Shown: positions 35,443 through 43,543 of the stretch, piece by piece
How positions within the stretch are numbered: position 1 is the first letter of the stretch
Layout of the letters: each line of letters starts with the position of its first letter
NCBI RefSeq assembly: GCF_039541815.1
Contig: NZ_BAABGY010000007.1
Coordinates: 62,001-126,000, forward strand
DNA from: Flavisolibacter amylovorans
Lineage (GTDB): Bacteria > Bacteroidota > Bacteroidia > Chitinophagales > Chitinophagaceae
Reading direction: 5' to 3'
DNA length: 64,000 nt
Position numbers and translations under genes: made by a program
The notes under the pieces: model-generated
Databases searched by the model: none
The model's input: only the letters and a program-made list of their open reading frames with translations
What the model was told of the DNA's origin: nothing

Positions 35443-35613
35443 CGTGAACCACCTGGTACGTTTCTCGAACCTTTTCTTTTCCGACCTATTCCGGTTGGCC
35501 AAGCTCCATAGAATAATCTTTGAAGAAGCCGCCTGATACATAGATAAAATTATATAATATCTAGACTCTTCCGTACCTTTATGTTACTGGTTTACACTTA
35601 AAACTCACGTCTA

Positions 35614-36573
35614 ATGGGAGAGTATAGAACTGTGGATTTCGAAGAACTTATGAATGGTGGAGAATTAGTCCTTAATACCCCCAAAGAAGAAATAAAGGAT
35701 ATACTTCGCCGGATAGACTGGGAGACCGAATCCGAGAATTTTCCACAACTAGTCTTTCTTTTTGTCGAATTGATGAAATGCTTTCCGATGCCCCGTACCG
35801 AGTTTACAACGGGACATTTTGTTCGAGCTCGCCGAAATCGTTTTAAGGAGGGAAAATTGGAAATATTTAATCAGAAAACCGAAGTGAGTTTTAATAGAAC
35901 CCCGTCGGGTTGGGGTAGATTCAATTCGGATGCTGAGACTGTATTCTATTGTTCTTGTCCAATATCTGATGATCCATCGGCTACAGCTTCGTTCACCGCA
36001 AATCTTGAGGTTTGTAAGGAGATAATTGACCATGACGATGACACAGCAGAATTCAACATGACCATTAGCATGTGGGAAATCCGCAAGCCAATTATATTAG
36101 TGCCTCTAGTCTACCATGACGCTGCCGAGGCGAATTCACCGTTTTTCAGACGATCAAATGAGTATTCGCGAAACGTCATATTAAGGTCAATGAATCCAGA
36201 GTCTGCAGAATTGTTCGGCGGATTTCTACGCTATCTTTCAGAAAAAGCCGCTCACAGGAAGCCAAGCCGGAAGGATTATATGGTTACGACGGCATTCTAC
36301 CATGCTCTTCGCGTCGTTTATAACGATGATGTCAGTTTACTTTATTCGAGTGTTCAAACCGGGCACAGAGGAACATGTGTCGTTATGCCTAATCATTTAG
36401 TTGAAAAAGGTCACGTCGAGCTCAGCCAAGTCATTATGTACCAGATGAAAAAAGATAATAGAACCAAGGTCATTGACGGACAGCCAATTTCAGACTATAT
36501 CCATGTCGGCAGCGATGGTAGCTTCGAAATAGAACTTTTCGATGATTTCAAATATTTGCTCAAAAAGCAGTAG
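35614..36573 (+). CDS. RES-domain-like protein, AT-rich accessory gene
   Basis: 319 aa. Several blocks follow the RES (NAD+-degrading) domain order: GHFVRARRNRF (Arg motif), SGWGRFNSDAETVFYCSCP (GRFN...Y), a helix with an acidic residue (ANLEVCKEI), then DYMVTTAFYHALR and SLLYSSVQTGHRGTCVVMP, like the TQ...Y.Ss...N.vlF end of RES proteins. No antitoxin gene is adjacent. Its base composition is far more AT-rich than the flanking chromosome, a sign of transfer. It lies outside the tRNA-Lys element. RES assignment is by motif reading only. Confidence 0.5.
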   Translation: MGEYRTVDFEELMNGGELVLNTPKEEIKDILRRIDWETESENFPQLVFLFVELMKCFPMPRTEFTTGHFVRARRNRFKEGKLEIFNQKTEVSFNRTPSGWGRFNSDAETVFYCSCPISDDPSATASFTANLEVCKEIIDHDDDTAEFNMTISMWEIRKPIILVPLVYHDAAEANSPFFRRSNEYSRNVILRSMNPESAELFGGFLRYLSEKAAHRKPSRKDYMVTTAFYHALRVVYNDDVSLLYSSVQTGHRGTCVVMPNHLVEKGHVELSQVIMYQMKKDNRTKVIDGQPISDYIHVGSDGSFEIELFDDFKYLLKKQ

Positions 36574-36642
36574 AGTTAAAGAGGGGCTTTCAGATTATCG
36601 AACCAGCCTAATCTATTCACAGCTACAGGGTTCAAAAAGAAA

Positions 36643-36670
36643 ATGGGACAAGTCTTTCGACTTGTCCCAT
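36643..36670 (-). terminator. probable original terminator of tRNA-Lys, displaced by the insertion
   Basis: Perfect 12-bp stem ATGGGACAAGTC / GACTTGTCCCAT with a 4-nt loop. On the minus strand it is followed by TTTTCTTTTTG, so it terminates leftward transcription. It sits 3 bp beyond the 3'-end copy of tRNA-Lys at 36674, where a tRNA terminator belongs, although the tRNA body is now 23.5 kb away. Confidence 0.75.
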
Positions 36671-36673
36671 CAG

Positions 36674-36696
36674 GTGATCCGGCTGGAACTAGAACT
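36674..36696 (-). other. attL: displaced 3' end of tRNA-Lys
   Basis: GTGATCCGGCTGG plus a further 10 bases match the tRNA-Lys 3' end at 60207-60229 in 20 of 23 positions; the first 13 are identical. This is the direct repeat expected when a tyrosine integrase inserts into a tRNA 3' end. The mismatches lie in the T-arm half, which is no longer under selection. Confidence 0.8.
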
Positions 36697-36800
36697 AACT
36701 TAACCGGGCTTAATGCGCGCAGAGGGAAACGTACAAGGGATGCGGGTATCGCTCGAATTTCCTTTATTAGCTTTGGTGCTGTTATTAAGTTAGGAAAAGA

Positions 36801-36824
36801 AAAAGGGGTAACGATTCGGGTAAC
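36801..36824 (+). repeat. 24-bp direct repeat, left end (possible integrase arm site)
   Basis: It begins AAAAGGGGTAACGATTCGGG and is identical to 60124-60147. The two copies lie about 115 bp inside the left att core and about 60 bp inside the right one, in the same orientation. Arm-type sites of tyrosine integrases are placed like this; the left copy is 44 bp upstream of the integrase ATG. Confidence 0.8.
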
Positions 36825-36867
36825 TACGGGCGGAGTTCATTATATTGCGGTTACCAATCGCGCACCT

Positions 36868-38196
36868 ATGCCTAACGTTATTTACTTCCTAAAAAAGCCC
36901 GAGGCCAAAAGCGGCCGGTCCCTCATCATTTTGAAATTTAAGTATCGCGGCAAAGAGCTAGTCTTCTCTACCGGGGAAAACATCGACCCGAAGACCTGGG
37001 ACAAGGAAAAGGACCGGGTAAAGAGCAACAAGGCCACAACGGCCAACGGGGACTATTCATTAAATGACTTCCTAGGCGCCCTTCGGGAGCAATGCCTGCA
37101 GAAGTACAAATCAGAGCTTAAAAACGGCATCCCGGAGCCCCAGGTACTACGGGACCACCTAAAGGCCTACATCCGAAAGAACCGGGACGGGGAAGAGACC
37201 CCGGCCACCGGGAAAACCCTCTACGGACTTATCGAGCGGTTTATCTCGGGGGAGATCCGCCACCGGGGGAAGGATCGGGGCATCGGCACCCGGACAAAGT
37301 ATCAAACGATATACAACCACCTCAAAGAGTTTGAGAAGGCCACCGGCTACCGGGTGGACTATGATACTATTAACTATGACTTCCGGGATAAGCTAATCAG
37401 CTACCTAAAAAAGCGGGAGGTTGTCACCGTCGCCCGCTCGGGAGAAAGGAAGGTGCAGAAGGGCCTAAAGGCTAACACTATCGCTAAGGCGTTCACAATC
37501 CTAAAGACGTTCCTAAATGAAGCCGTTGAACGGGGGGAGACCGATAACCAGGAATTTAAGAAAAAGGGCTTTAGAATGGATACGGAAGAAACGGACGCCG
37601 TATATCTTACCGAGGCCGAGCTGAACCAGCTTTACCGCCACAACCTGAGCGACAATAAACGCTTAGAGGCCGTGCGCGACCTTTTCATATTTAGCAGCCA
37701 TGTAGGCCTCAGGTACTCGGACGCATCAAGCGTGAAGCCGGAGAACATCGTAACAATCGAAGGGCAGCAATTTGTAAAAATCATAACGAAGAAGACCGGG
37801 GAACTTGTGGTGATCCCGTGCCACCCGGTAGTATTGGAGATCTTTGAGAAGTACAAAGACAGCCCCAACCGCCTGCCCCGAGCCATTAGCGGGCAGCGCT
37901 TTAACGAGTATTTGAAAGAGGCCTGTGAGCTTGCCGGCCTTACGGAAACAGGCCGCCTCAGCACCGACCCCGCCGCCCGTCTTTGTGACGTTACTTCGAG
38001 TCATACGGCGCGGAGAAGTTTTGCAAGCAACTTGTACTTACAAGGCTTTCCGACCCTCGATATAATGAAAATAACGGGGCATAAAACGGAGAAAAGCTTT
38101 TTATTATACGTCAAAGTATCAAAGCTCGATGCAGCCAAGCGCCTTGCCGCCCACCAGCGTAACCGCTGGGAGAATAAGTTAGTGAAAGTAGCCTGA
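36868..38196 (+). CDS. tyrosine recombinase/integrase
   Basis: 442 aa from the ATG at 36868, which fits Bacteroidetes integrases starting MPNVIYFLKK; earlier in-frame codons run through the att site and are rejected. There is an N-terminal arm-binding part, a SAM-like core-binding domain (about 115-225), and a catalytic domain with Arg in HVGLRYSDAS (~281), His and Arg in SSHTARRSF (~378-381), His in ITGHKTEKS and the nucleophile Tyr in FLLYVKVS (~414). All key residues are present, so it should be active. It is followed by a strong terminator. Confidence 0.95.
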   Translation: MPNVIYFLKKPEAKSGRSLIILKFKYRGKELVFSTGENIDPKTWDKEKDRVKSNKATTANGDYSLNDFLGALREQCLQKYKSELKNGIPEPQVLRDHLKAYIRKNRDGEETPATGKTLYGLIERFISGEIRHRGKDRGIGTRTKYQTIYNHLKEFEKATGYRVDYDTINYDFRDKLISYLKKREVVTVARSGERKVQKGLKANTIAKAFTILKTFLNEAVERGETDNQEFKKKGFRMDTEETDAVYLTEAELNQLYRHNLSDNKRLEAVRDLFIFSSHVGLRYSDASSVKPENIVTIEGQQFVKIITKKTGELVVIPCHPVVLEIFEKYKDSPNRLPRAISGQRFNEYLKEACELAGLTETGRLSTDPAARLCDVTSSHTARRSFASNLYLQGFPTLDIMKITGHKTEKSFLLYVKVSKLDAAKRLAAHQRNRWENKLVKVA

Positions 38197-38219
38197 ACCC
38201 CTTTTGGATTCTCTCTCTG

Positions 38220-38247
38220 AGCCCCGCTAATCCCGGGGCTTTTTTAT
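38220..38247 (+). terminator. terminator after the integrase gene
   Basis: AGCCCCG / CGGGGCT stem (38220-38240) followed by TTTTTTATT. Confidence 0.85.
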
Positions 38248-38414
38248 TATGCTAGTATAATGCTAGTATAGCGGCGCCCGATTCCTTGGTCACCCTATCT
38301 CGCTTTAGTTGCTTTGTTGTCAGACGGGCGAAACGCATAAGTAATCCGAAGTCGCGACCGGAAAACCTTAGCGAAACCGTTGCCCCGAAAGCCTAATAAT
38401 AAAACATCAAAGCA

Positions 38415-38732
38415 ATGTCGCACGCATTAACCCCCACACCCAATCCTGTTGTATTTGTCCCGATCGAGGATTTACAGGCAATTATTGACACCTGCGTCCA
38501 GAAGGCAATTCGTGAAAAACAGCAGGAAGAACTAATGGAAAAGTTCCTAAGCCCCGAGGAAACCCGCAAACTTTTTGTGCCGGCCGTTTCTCTCGTTACC
38601 CTCAACGATTGGGCTAACAAGGGGTACATCAATCGCCACCGCCTCGGAGGCCGGGTTTGGTACAAGTACGGGGAGATTATCGAATCCGCCAAGACGCTAA
38701 AGAAGTTCTCCCGCGATAAAGTAGCCGCCTAA
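38415..38732 (+). CDS. excisionase-like helix-turn-helix protein
   Basis: 105 aa. The C-terminal half has a MerR/HTH_17-type helix-turn-helix and wing: FVPAVSLVTLNDWANKGYINRHRLGGRVWYKYGEI. The N-terminal half is a helical multimerisation segment (QAIIDTCVQKAIREKQQEEL). Its place between the integrase and the replication genes, and its size, fit an excisionase or element control protein; the sequence does not tell which. Confidence 0.75.
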   Translation: MSHALTPTPNPVVFVPIEDLQAIIDTCVQKAIREKQQEELMEKFLSPEETRKLFVPAVSLVTLNDWANKGYINRHRLGGRVWYKYGEIIESAKTLKKFSRDKVAA

Positions 38733-38759
38733 CCTTTCCCCATCCTCTAAACACCATCA

Positions 38760-39917
38760 ATGAATTCCACCAATGAAAAAAGCGCAAGCCTTACCGGGGC
38801 CGCGCTCACCAATGAGTACCAACAGGGTAAAGGTACCAATTTGGACGTAATTAACCCGCGTTTCGACCATGAATTTTTAGCCGATCCGGTAGGCGAGGCG
38901 ATAGCGAAAGCCGCCAACGACGGGCGCCTTCTTATTCGGAAGACCGGAAACAAGTGCCTGGATGATGCGAAGATGAGAGAGGCCCCCGCTCAAATCTGCG
39001 GCTCCCTTGCCTACAAAGGAGAGCTAACAATCCTCTTTGCAGATACGGGTGTCGGAAAGTCGATCCTGGCCGTACAGATGGCCGACAATGTTAGTCGGGG
39101 AAAGGGCACGGCAACCGTCCTAAAGAATGAGGCCGGGCCGCTCGTTACGCTCTTCGTAGACTTTGAGCTTTCCGATAAGCAATTCGAGAACCGATGCTCC
39201 CAAAACTTCACCAATCACTACCGCTTTCACGAAAATTTCTATCGTGTCGAGCTTAACCCGGAAGCAGAGTTGCCGGTAGGCTTTGCGAGCTTCGAGGATC
39301 ACTTAGTTCACTCTTTGGAGGTGGAGATTCAGGAAACAGGGGCCGAGTTTATCATAATCGACAACATAACCTACCTGAGCAACGAAACGGAAAAGGCGAA
39401 GGACGCGCTGCCGCTTATGAAGAAGCTAAACGCCATTAAGAAAAAGTACGGCGTTGCCATCCTTGCCCTAGCCCACACTCCGAAACGAGACAGCAGCCGC
39501 CCGATCACGGTAAACGACCTTTCCGGCTCCAAGATGCTTTCCAACTTCGCGGACGCCATTTTCGCCATCGGGCAAAGCTCAATAGACAAGAGCATCCGGT
39601 ATATTAAGCAGCTCAAGACCCGCAACGGGGAGAAGGATTACGACGCAGACAATGTTATCCTTTGCAACGTAGTGAAGCCTACAAACTTCCTGCACTATGA
39701 GTTTTTGTCCTTCGCCAATGAATCTGAACACCTGCGGATTATCGAAGAGCGCGAACGCAACGAGGTAGACGAGCAGGTCCGGGCTATCCTGGATATAGAG
39801 CCGGAAATCTCCGCCTACGCCATCGCCAAGAAGCTACACACCGGGGATGAGCACCAATTCCAATCCTTCAAAGTCAAAATAACCCGAATAGTAAACCGGC
39901 TTAAGGCAGCCGCTTAG
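38760..39917 (+). CDS. RepA-like AAA ATPase (AAA_25), replication protein
   Basis: A 385-aa RecA-fold ATPase of the RepA/DnaB-like hexameric helicase group. The Walker A is FADTGVGKSILA (~93), Walker B is FIIIDNITYL (~199). A conserved SGSKMLSNFADAIFAIGQS block (~260) is typical of plasmid and phage RepA-like proteins. The C-terminus has a small winged-helix-like region. It is followed by a repeat-rich gap and the zinc-ribbon replication gene, together a likely replicon. Confidence 0.85.
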   Translation: MNSTNEKSASLTGAALTNEYQQGKGTNLDVINPRFDHEFLADPVGEAIAKAANDGRLLIRKTGNKCLDDAKMREAPAQICGSLAYKGELTILFADTGVGKSILAVQMADNVSRGKGTATVLKNEAGPLVTLFVDFELSDKQFENRCSQNFTNHYRFHENFYRVELNPEAELPVGFASFEDHLVHSLEVEIQETGAEFIIIDNITYLSNETEKAKDALPLMKKLNAIKKKYGVAILALAHTPKRDSSRPITVNDLSGSKMLSNFADAIFAIGQSSIDKSIRYIKQLKTRNGEKDYDADNVILCNVVKPTNFLHYEFLSFANESEHLRIIEERERNEVDEQVRAILDIEPEISAYAIAKKLHTGDEHQFQSFKVKITRIVNRLKAAA

Positions 39918-39970
39918 TAACAACTAGTAACACCGTAACGGGTGTTACCAAGTGTTACCAATGTTCCTAA
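39914..39970 (+). repeat. GTAAC/GTTAC repeat cluster between replication genes (possible origin)
   Basis: The end of the ATPase gene and the 68-bp gap hold several GTAAC boxes in both orientations, including an inverted repeat GTAACACC (39927-39934) / GGTGTTAC (39941-39948) and tandem GTGTTACCAA copies. Closely similar sequence with the same order of boxes recurs at 60031-60085. The layout resembles iterons bound by a replication initiator. Confidence 0.65.
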
Positions 39971-39985
39971 CCGAAAAGCATTACT

Positions 39986-41239
39986 ATGGATCACCGATAC
40001 CAGCTCCAAAAGAAGACCATTAACTGCCATGTTTGCGGCGGGAAGAAGAGTCTGAAGCTCTATATCGACACTGCCACCGGCCTCCCCTTAGATGAAACCG
40101 TTGGAAGGTGCCAAAGAGAGAACAAATGCGGCTACCACCTGAAGCCCCGGGAGTACTTCGCGCAGCACCCCGACAGCCGCCCAGCGTTCACGCCCAATAT
40201 AGCCCCGATAGCGCCCGAGAAGTGCCCCGTAGATCTTCCGGGTAGTATCCTTACCCCAACCCTCAGCAACTACGCCCGCAATTCGTTTGTAAAGGCCCTG
40301 CTGCCCTTGTACCCGGCGGAGCGTATCGAGAAGGTTGTAGGAGACTACCTAATCGGCACTACGGCCGCAGGCCTTGCAGAAGAGGCGCCCGACAATCTCC
40401 CTGCCGTGTTTTGGTTCATCAACGCAGCCGGCGCCATCCGGGCCGGGCAGGTGAAGATCTTTAACGAGGCCTGCAAGACCGTAGCCCTACAGATGGGAGA
40501 GCATACCCTAAAAGCCTATTGGATGCACCGGGTCATAAAACGCCAATGCAAGGCCAAGGGGGAGCCCCTGCCCGAATGGTATGCCGACTATGAAGCAGGG
40601 GAGAAGGTAACGTGCCTTTACGGGGCTCACCTGTTAAAAAAGTACGCGGGTAAGCCGGTGGCGGTAGTGGAAGCTCCTAAGAGCGCAATTATCGGAGCCC
40701 TTGAATACCCGGGCATGGTATGGGTGGCAACGACCTCGCTTTCCTACCTGACCCGCGAAAGGTGCCGGGTGCTTGCTGGCCGCCGCGTTCATCTCTTCCC
40801 CGATACCGGCATTCTCAACCCGCGCACCGGAAAGACTTGTTGGGACCTGTGGAGCGAACGGGCCGGAGAGCTGGCGGATCTTGCGGAGTTCCACGTTGAG
40901 CGCGTCCTAGAGGACAACACAACCCCGGAACAGAAGGAGCAAGGCTACGACCTAGCCGACTACATCCTGGACCGCAGACGGGCACAAGCCGGCGCCGTGG
41001 GGATCAAATCGGAAGAACTGGACCGCTTCACCGGCTCCACCGCCTTCCCTCAGTTCGGCGGCCTCATCCTCGCCCACTTCCTGAGCAAGTCCGGGGAATG
41101 GATCGAGCCCCTTTACGACGCCGAAGGGATGCCCGCCACCTACGGGCCCCAAGTGCAGCACCTCGAAGCCTTCAGCGGCAAGACCTTCCGGCAAAGCGCA
41201 ATAGACGGCGCCCCCTGCCTCATTCACCAATGCAATTAA
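39986..41239 (+). CDS. zinc-ribbon/Toprim-like replication protein (DUF6371 type)
   Basis: 417 aa. It starts with a zinc ribbon: CHVCGGKKSLKLYID and then GRCQRENKCGYHLKP (four Cys). In the middle, PVAVVEAPKSAIIGALEYPGMVW is a Toprim-like acidic motif and RVHLFPDTG a second one, as in the DUF6371 family seen with Bacteroidetes mobile elements. It likely acts as primase or primase-like partner of the RepA-like ATPase. No further catalytic residues can be proven by eye. Confidence 0.75.
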   Translation: MDHRYQLQKKTINCHVCGGKKSLKLYIDTATGLPLDETVGRCQRENKCGYHLKPREYFAQHPDSRPAFTPNIAPIAPEKCPVDLPGSILTPTLSNYARNSFVKALLPLYPAERIEKVVGDYLIGTTAAGLAEEAPDNLPAVFWFINAAGAIRAGQVKIFNEACKTVALQMGEHTLKAYWMHRVIKRQCKAKGEPLPEWYADYEAGEKVTCLYGAHLLKKYAGKPVAVVEAPKSAIIGALEYPGMVWVATTSLSYLTRERCRVLAGRRVHLFPDTGILNPRTGKTCWDLWSERAGELADLAEFHVERVLEDNTTPEQKEQGYDLADYILDRRRAQAGAVGIKSEELDRFTGSTAFPQFGGLILAHFLSKSGEWIEPLYDAEGMPATYGPQVQHLEAFSGKTFRQSAIDGAPCLIHQCN

Positions 41240-41248
41240 CACCAACCT

Positions 41249-41563
41249 ATGACCCCCAAAAAGAAAAACACCGCCTCCCTTGTGGCCCAATACAAGGCCG
41301 GGAGCCCTCAGATCCAAACCTATACCCACCCCTCCCTAGCGAAAGCGGAAGCCCCGGCGCCGTTGCTGGAAACAATCGCCTTTGCCTGCCACAATAAAGA
41401 GGCCGCAAAGATCCGCCTCCGCTACCTCCCGGGCATTGTGGGTATCACCGAAACAGAGGCCGGGCTTTCGGTACTCTACGAACCTAAACGCTGCCTAGCG
41501 AAACTTATCGTGAAGACCGGGCGCCCTAGTCAATTCAAACCCCTCAAAAGCAAAAGAGCATGA
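41249..41563 (+). CDS. small basic protein, unknown
   Basis: A 104-aa protein with many Lys and Arg at both ends. The middle contains AKIRLRYLPGIVGITETEAGLSVLYEPKRCLAKL. No family is recognised. It starts 9 bp after the replication protein and overlaps the next gene by 4 bases (ATGA), so it belongs to the replication operon. A DNA- or RNA-binding role is only a guess from the charge. Confidence 0.6.
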   Translation: MTPKKKNTASLVAQYKAGSPQIQTYTHPSLAKAEAPAPLLETIAFACHNKEAAKIRLRYLPGIVGITETEAGLSVLYEPKRCLAKLIVKTGRPSQFKPLKSKRA

Positions 41564-41808
41564 AGAGTGTAGAAATCACATTGCCGACCGCAGCCGATGA
41601 GATCACCGCCTGCCGGAAGATTGAACAGACAAAGCACGTTCGCCGCGCCTCCTGGGTCAAGCATCGAGTTATCCGGGTATGGTACGGCCCCAAGATCGAC
41701 GCCGATGCCATTACCGCCCTTGTCCTGGGTCCCGAAACCCCGAAGGCTACGAAGGCACGCAAAACAACAACCGTCCCTAAAAGAGCAAAAACACCGATTA
41801 AATACTAA
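41560..41808 (+). CDS. small basic protein, unknown
   Basis: 82 aa, start coupled to the preceding stop by ATGA overlap. The first 55 residues are mixed alpha/beta and contain HVRRASWVKHRVIRVWYGP. The tail is a run of Lys, Ala, Thr and Pro (KATKARKTTTVPKRAKTP), a typical unstructured nucleic-acid-contacting tail. No family recognised. Confidence 0.6.
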   Translation: MKSVEITLPTAADEITACRKIEQTKHVRRASWVKHRVIRVWYGPKIDADAITALVLGPETPKATKARKTTTVPKRAKTPIKY

Positions 41809-41811
41809 CCC

Positions 41812-42525
41812 ATGAGCAACACAATAAACACCGGCAAGGGGTTACAAAAGGTAGCAACTACGAAAAGCCGAATTGCCGAAATCATGGCTATCCCCGTGGT
41901 AACCCGCGAAGACGTGAACCGCCTTATCCGGCCCCAAGATCGGGACGCCCTGGCTAAACATATCTCCAAGCTAGGTACCACCTTGAAAGGAGAAGAACTC
42001 GAGCGGCTTAACGAGCAATGGGATCTATTGATTACCCAAGAGACGAAAAACCAAACCTGGGAGGAGAACCATAGGATCATAACCAATGCCATGTACCAGC
42101 ACCTCGAAGACTATGCCCGCTTCCCTTCCCATAGCAAGCTGGCGAAGGATACCGGCCTAAGTCGCAAGACCATAGCAAAGCACCTAAAGGAGTACGACAA
42201 GCACCCCATGTACGAGACAGAACTGCAGAAGTTCCGATACTACTCGACCCGCGTGCTCGGAAAGGTTGCGCAGCAGGCAACGCAAGGGGATATGAAGGCC
42301 GCCCGCCTATACCTCGAAACAGTAGCGGTCCTTTCCGGCGCCCCCCGACCCGGTACCGTGAACAACTTCACGCAAAACAACTTCCTGCAATTCAACAACG
42401 GGCAGGCCATCACCCAGCAAGCGTTAAACAGCCTCCCCCTTGAAGTGCAGGCCCAAGTACAACAACTAATCCTAAACGCGGCAGGGGCAGCAGCCTCGGC
42501 CGGCAAAGTCGCGTCCCATGAGTAG
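41812..42525 (+). CDS. TerS-like HTH protein, tandem paralogue 1
   Basis: 237 aa. A central helix-turn-helix (SKLAKDTGLSRKTIAKHLKEY, ~105-125) is followed by a helical block VLGKVAQQATQGDMKAARLYLETVA. That matches the repeated-helix oligomerisation part of phage small terminases of the phBC6A51 type. The tail is Asn/Gln-rich (NNFTQNNFLQFNNGQ). A homologous gene lies at 42750-43511. If a TerS, it would select DNA for packaging by a large terminase that this element lacks. It could instead be a DNA-binding regulator. Confidence 0.55.
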   Translation: MSNTINTGKGLQKVATTKSRIAEIMAIPVVTREDVNRLIRPQDRDALAKHISKLGTTLKGEELERLNEQWDLLITQETKNQTWEENHRIITNAMYQHLEDYARFPSHSKLAKDTGLSRKTIAKHLKEYDKHPMYETELQKFRYYSTRVLGKVAQQATQGDMKAARLYLETVAVLSGAPRPGTVNNFTQNNFLQFNNGQAITQQALNSLPLEVQAQVQQLILNAAGAAASAGKVASHE

Positions 42526-42727
42526 GCTAAAGATTGAAATTGACCGGCTATTTAGTGGGGTGGCATTCCGCCCAATCCCTAACGCCTCAGGAAAGGGGGA
42601 GTACGTCGCTTACGAAGGAGAGCTGCAACACGGCGGTAAGATCTACAAGGTCGGACGCACCAACAGGGGGAAGAAGTATATAGAGCCCCTTGATCTCCTT
42701 GCCCTTATGAATGCCCTAGGCTATTGA
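42518..42727 (+). CDS. small unknown protein
   Basis: 69 aa, overlapping the preceding gene by 8 bases. It reads as a compact beta-strand domain: VAFRPIPNASGKGEYVAYEGELQHGGKIYKVGRTN then a helix (LDLLALMNAL). No family recognised. It separates the two paralogous HTH genes and is probably co-translated with them. Confidence 0.55.
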   Translation: MSRLKIEIDRLFSGVAFRPIPNASGKGEYVAYEGELQHGGKIYKVGRTNRGKKYIEPLDLLALMNALGY

Positions 42728-42749
42728 TTCACACCAAATACAACCTATA

Positions 42750-43511
42750 ATGAACACCGTAAAAACTTGTAAAAAGTTATCAAACGCACGGGGCAGCAAG
42801 AACACTAGCCCGCTGGATATGCGCAAAGACTGCGCCCCCTTTGACGCAAGAACCGCCGCCGCTATCCGGGATATTCTATACGGCGACCCTTTGAGAAAGG
42901 AAGACTATAACGCCCTTAGCGCAGAAGAGAAGCGGGCACTAATAACGGTAGTGGTGGAGGGAATTAATAATTTGGGAGACCGGGACCTGGATAGGTTTAA
43001 CGAGCAGGTAAAGGAGTTGCTGCCCGAAGAAACCCGAAACGCCACATGGGAGCGCAATTATGTTATTATTTCCAACGCCATCCACGCCCTAACGATTGAA
43101 TACAACAGATTCCCGATCCTCGAAGAGATAGCAAGGGAAACGAGCCTAAGCCGGACAACGGTACAAAAGCACATGAAGGAGTATATCGGCAGCCTCCTAC
43201 ACCTTCAGCGCACGGACAACCTTATTGCAATGAGGGAAACCGTTCTGCAGCGTGTTTACCGGGAGGCCACGAAGGGCAACGTAAGGGCCGCAAAGGTGTT
43301 CTTAGAGGCTACCGCCCCAATAGCAAGCACTCCGCAGAATATACGGAACCAGCAGAACAACTTTATCCAGGTGAACGGCCTGACCATTACCCGGGAGCAG
43401 GTGTTAGCCCTCCCCGAGGGCACCCGGGCCCAGCTCGAAACGATCCTTTCCCTTTTCCCTCAGGAGGCCCCCGCTGCGCAATATCAAGCCCTGCCGGGAC
43501 AACCGGCTTAA
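42750..43511 (+). CDS. TerS-like HTH protein, tandem paralogue 2
   Basis: 253 aa, homologous along its length to 41812-42525: FNEQVKELLPEETRNATWERNYVIISNAI matches LNEQWDLLITQETKNQTWEENHRIITNAM. The HTH is EEIARETSLSRTTVQKHMKEY, and VYREATKGNVRAAKVFLEATAP is the terminase-like block. It also ends with an Asn/Gln-rich stretch and TREQVLALPEGTRAQLE. Two diverged copies side by side suggest a hetero-oligomer or two target specificities. Confidence 0.55.
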   Translation: MNTVKTCKKLSNARGSKNTSPLDMRKDCAPFDARTAAAIRDILYGDPLRKEDYNALSAEEKRALITVVVEGINNLGDRDLDRFNEQVKELLPEETRNATWERNYVIISNAIHALTIEYNRFPILEEIARETSLSRTTVQKHMKEYIGSLLHLQRTDNLIAMRETVLQRVYREATKGNVRAAKVFLEATAPIASTPQNIRNQQNNFIQVNGLTITREQVLALPEGTRAQLETILSLFPQEAPAAQYQALPGQPA

Positions 43512-43543
43512 ATCCTCATTCGATTAACATCAAACATAGAAAA

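Noticed and set aside
35443..35472. Sequence somewhat like a tRNA 3' end (GTGAACCACCTGG ... CTCGAACC) after the chromosomal terminator
   Set aside because: The match to tRNA-Lys needs an insertion and several mismatches, so it is not good evidence for a second att site around the RES-like gene.
36643..36867. Upstream extension of the integrase gene
   Set aside because: It would translate the terminator hairpin, the att site and the 24-bp repeat. The family N-terminus begins at the ATG at 36868.
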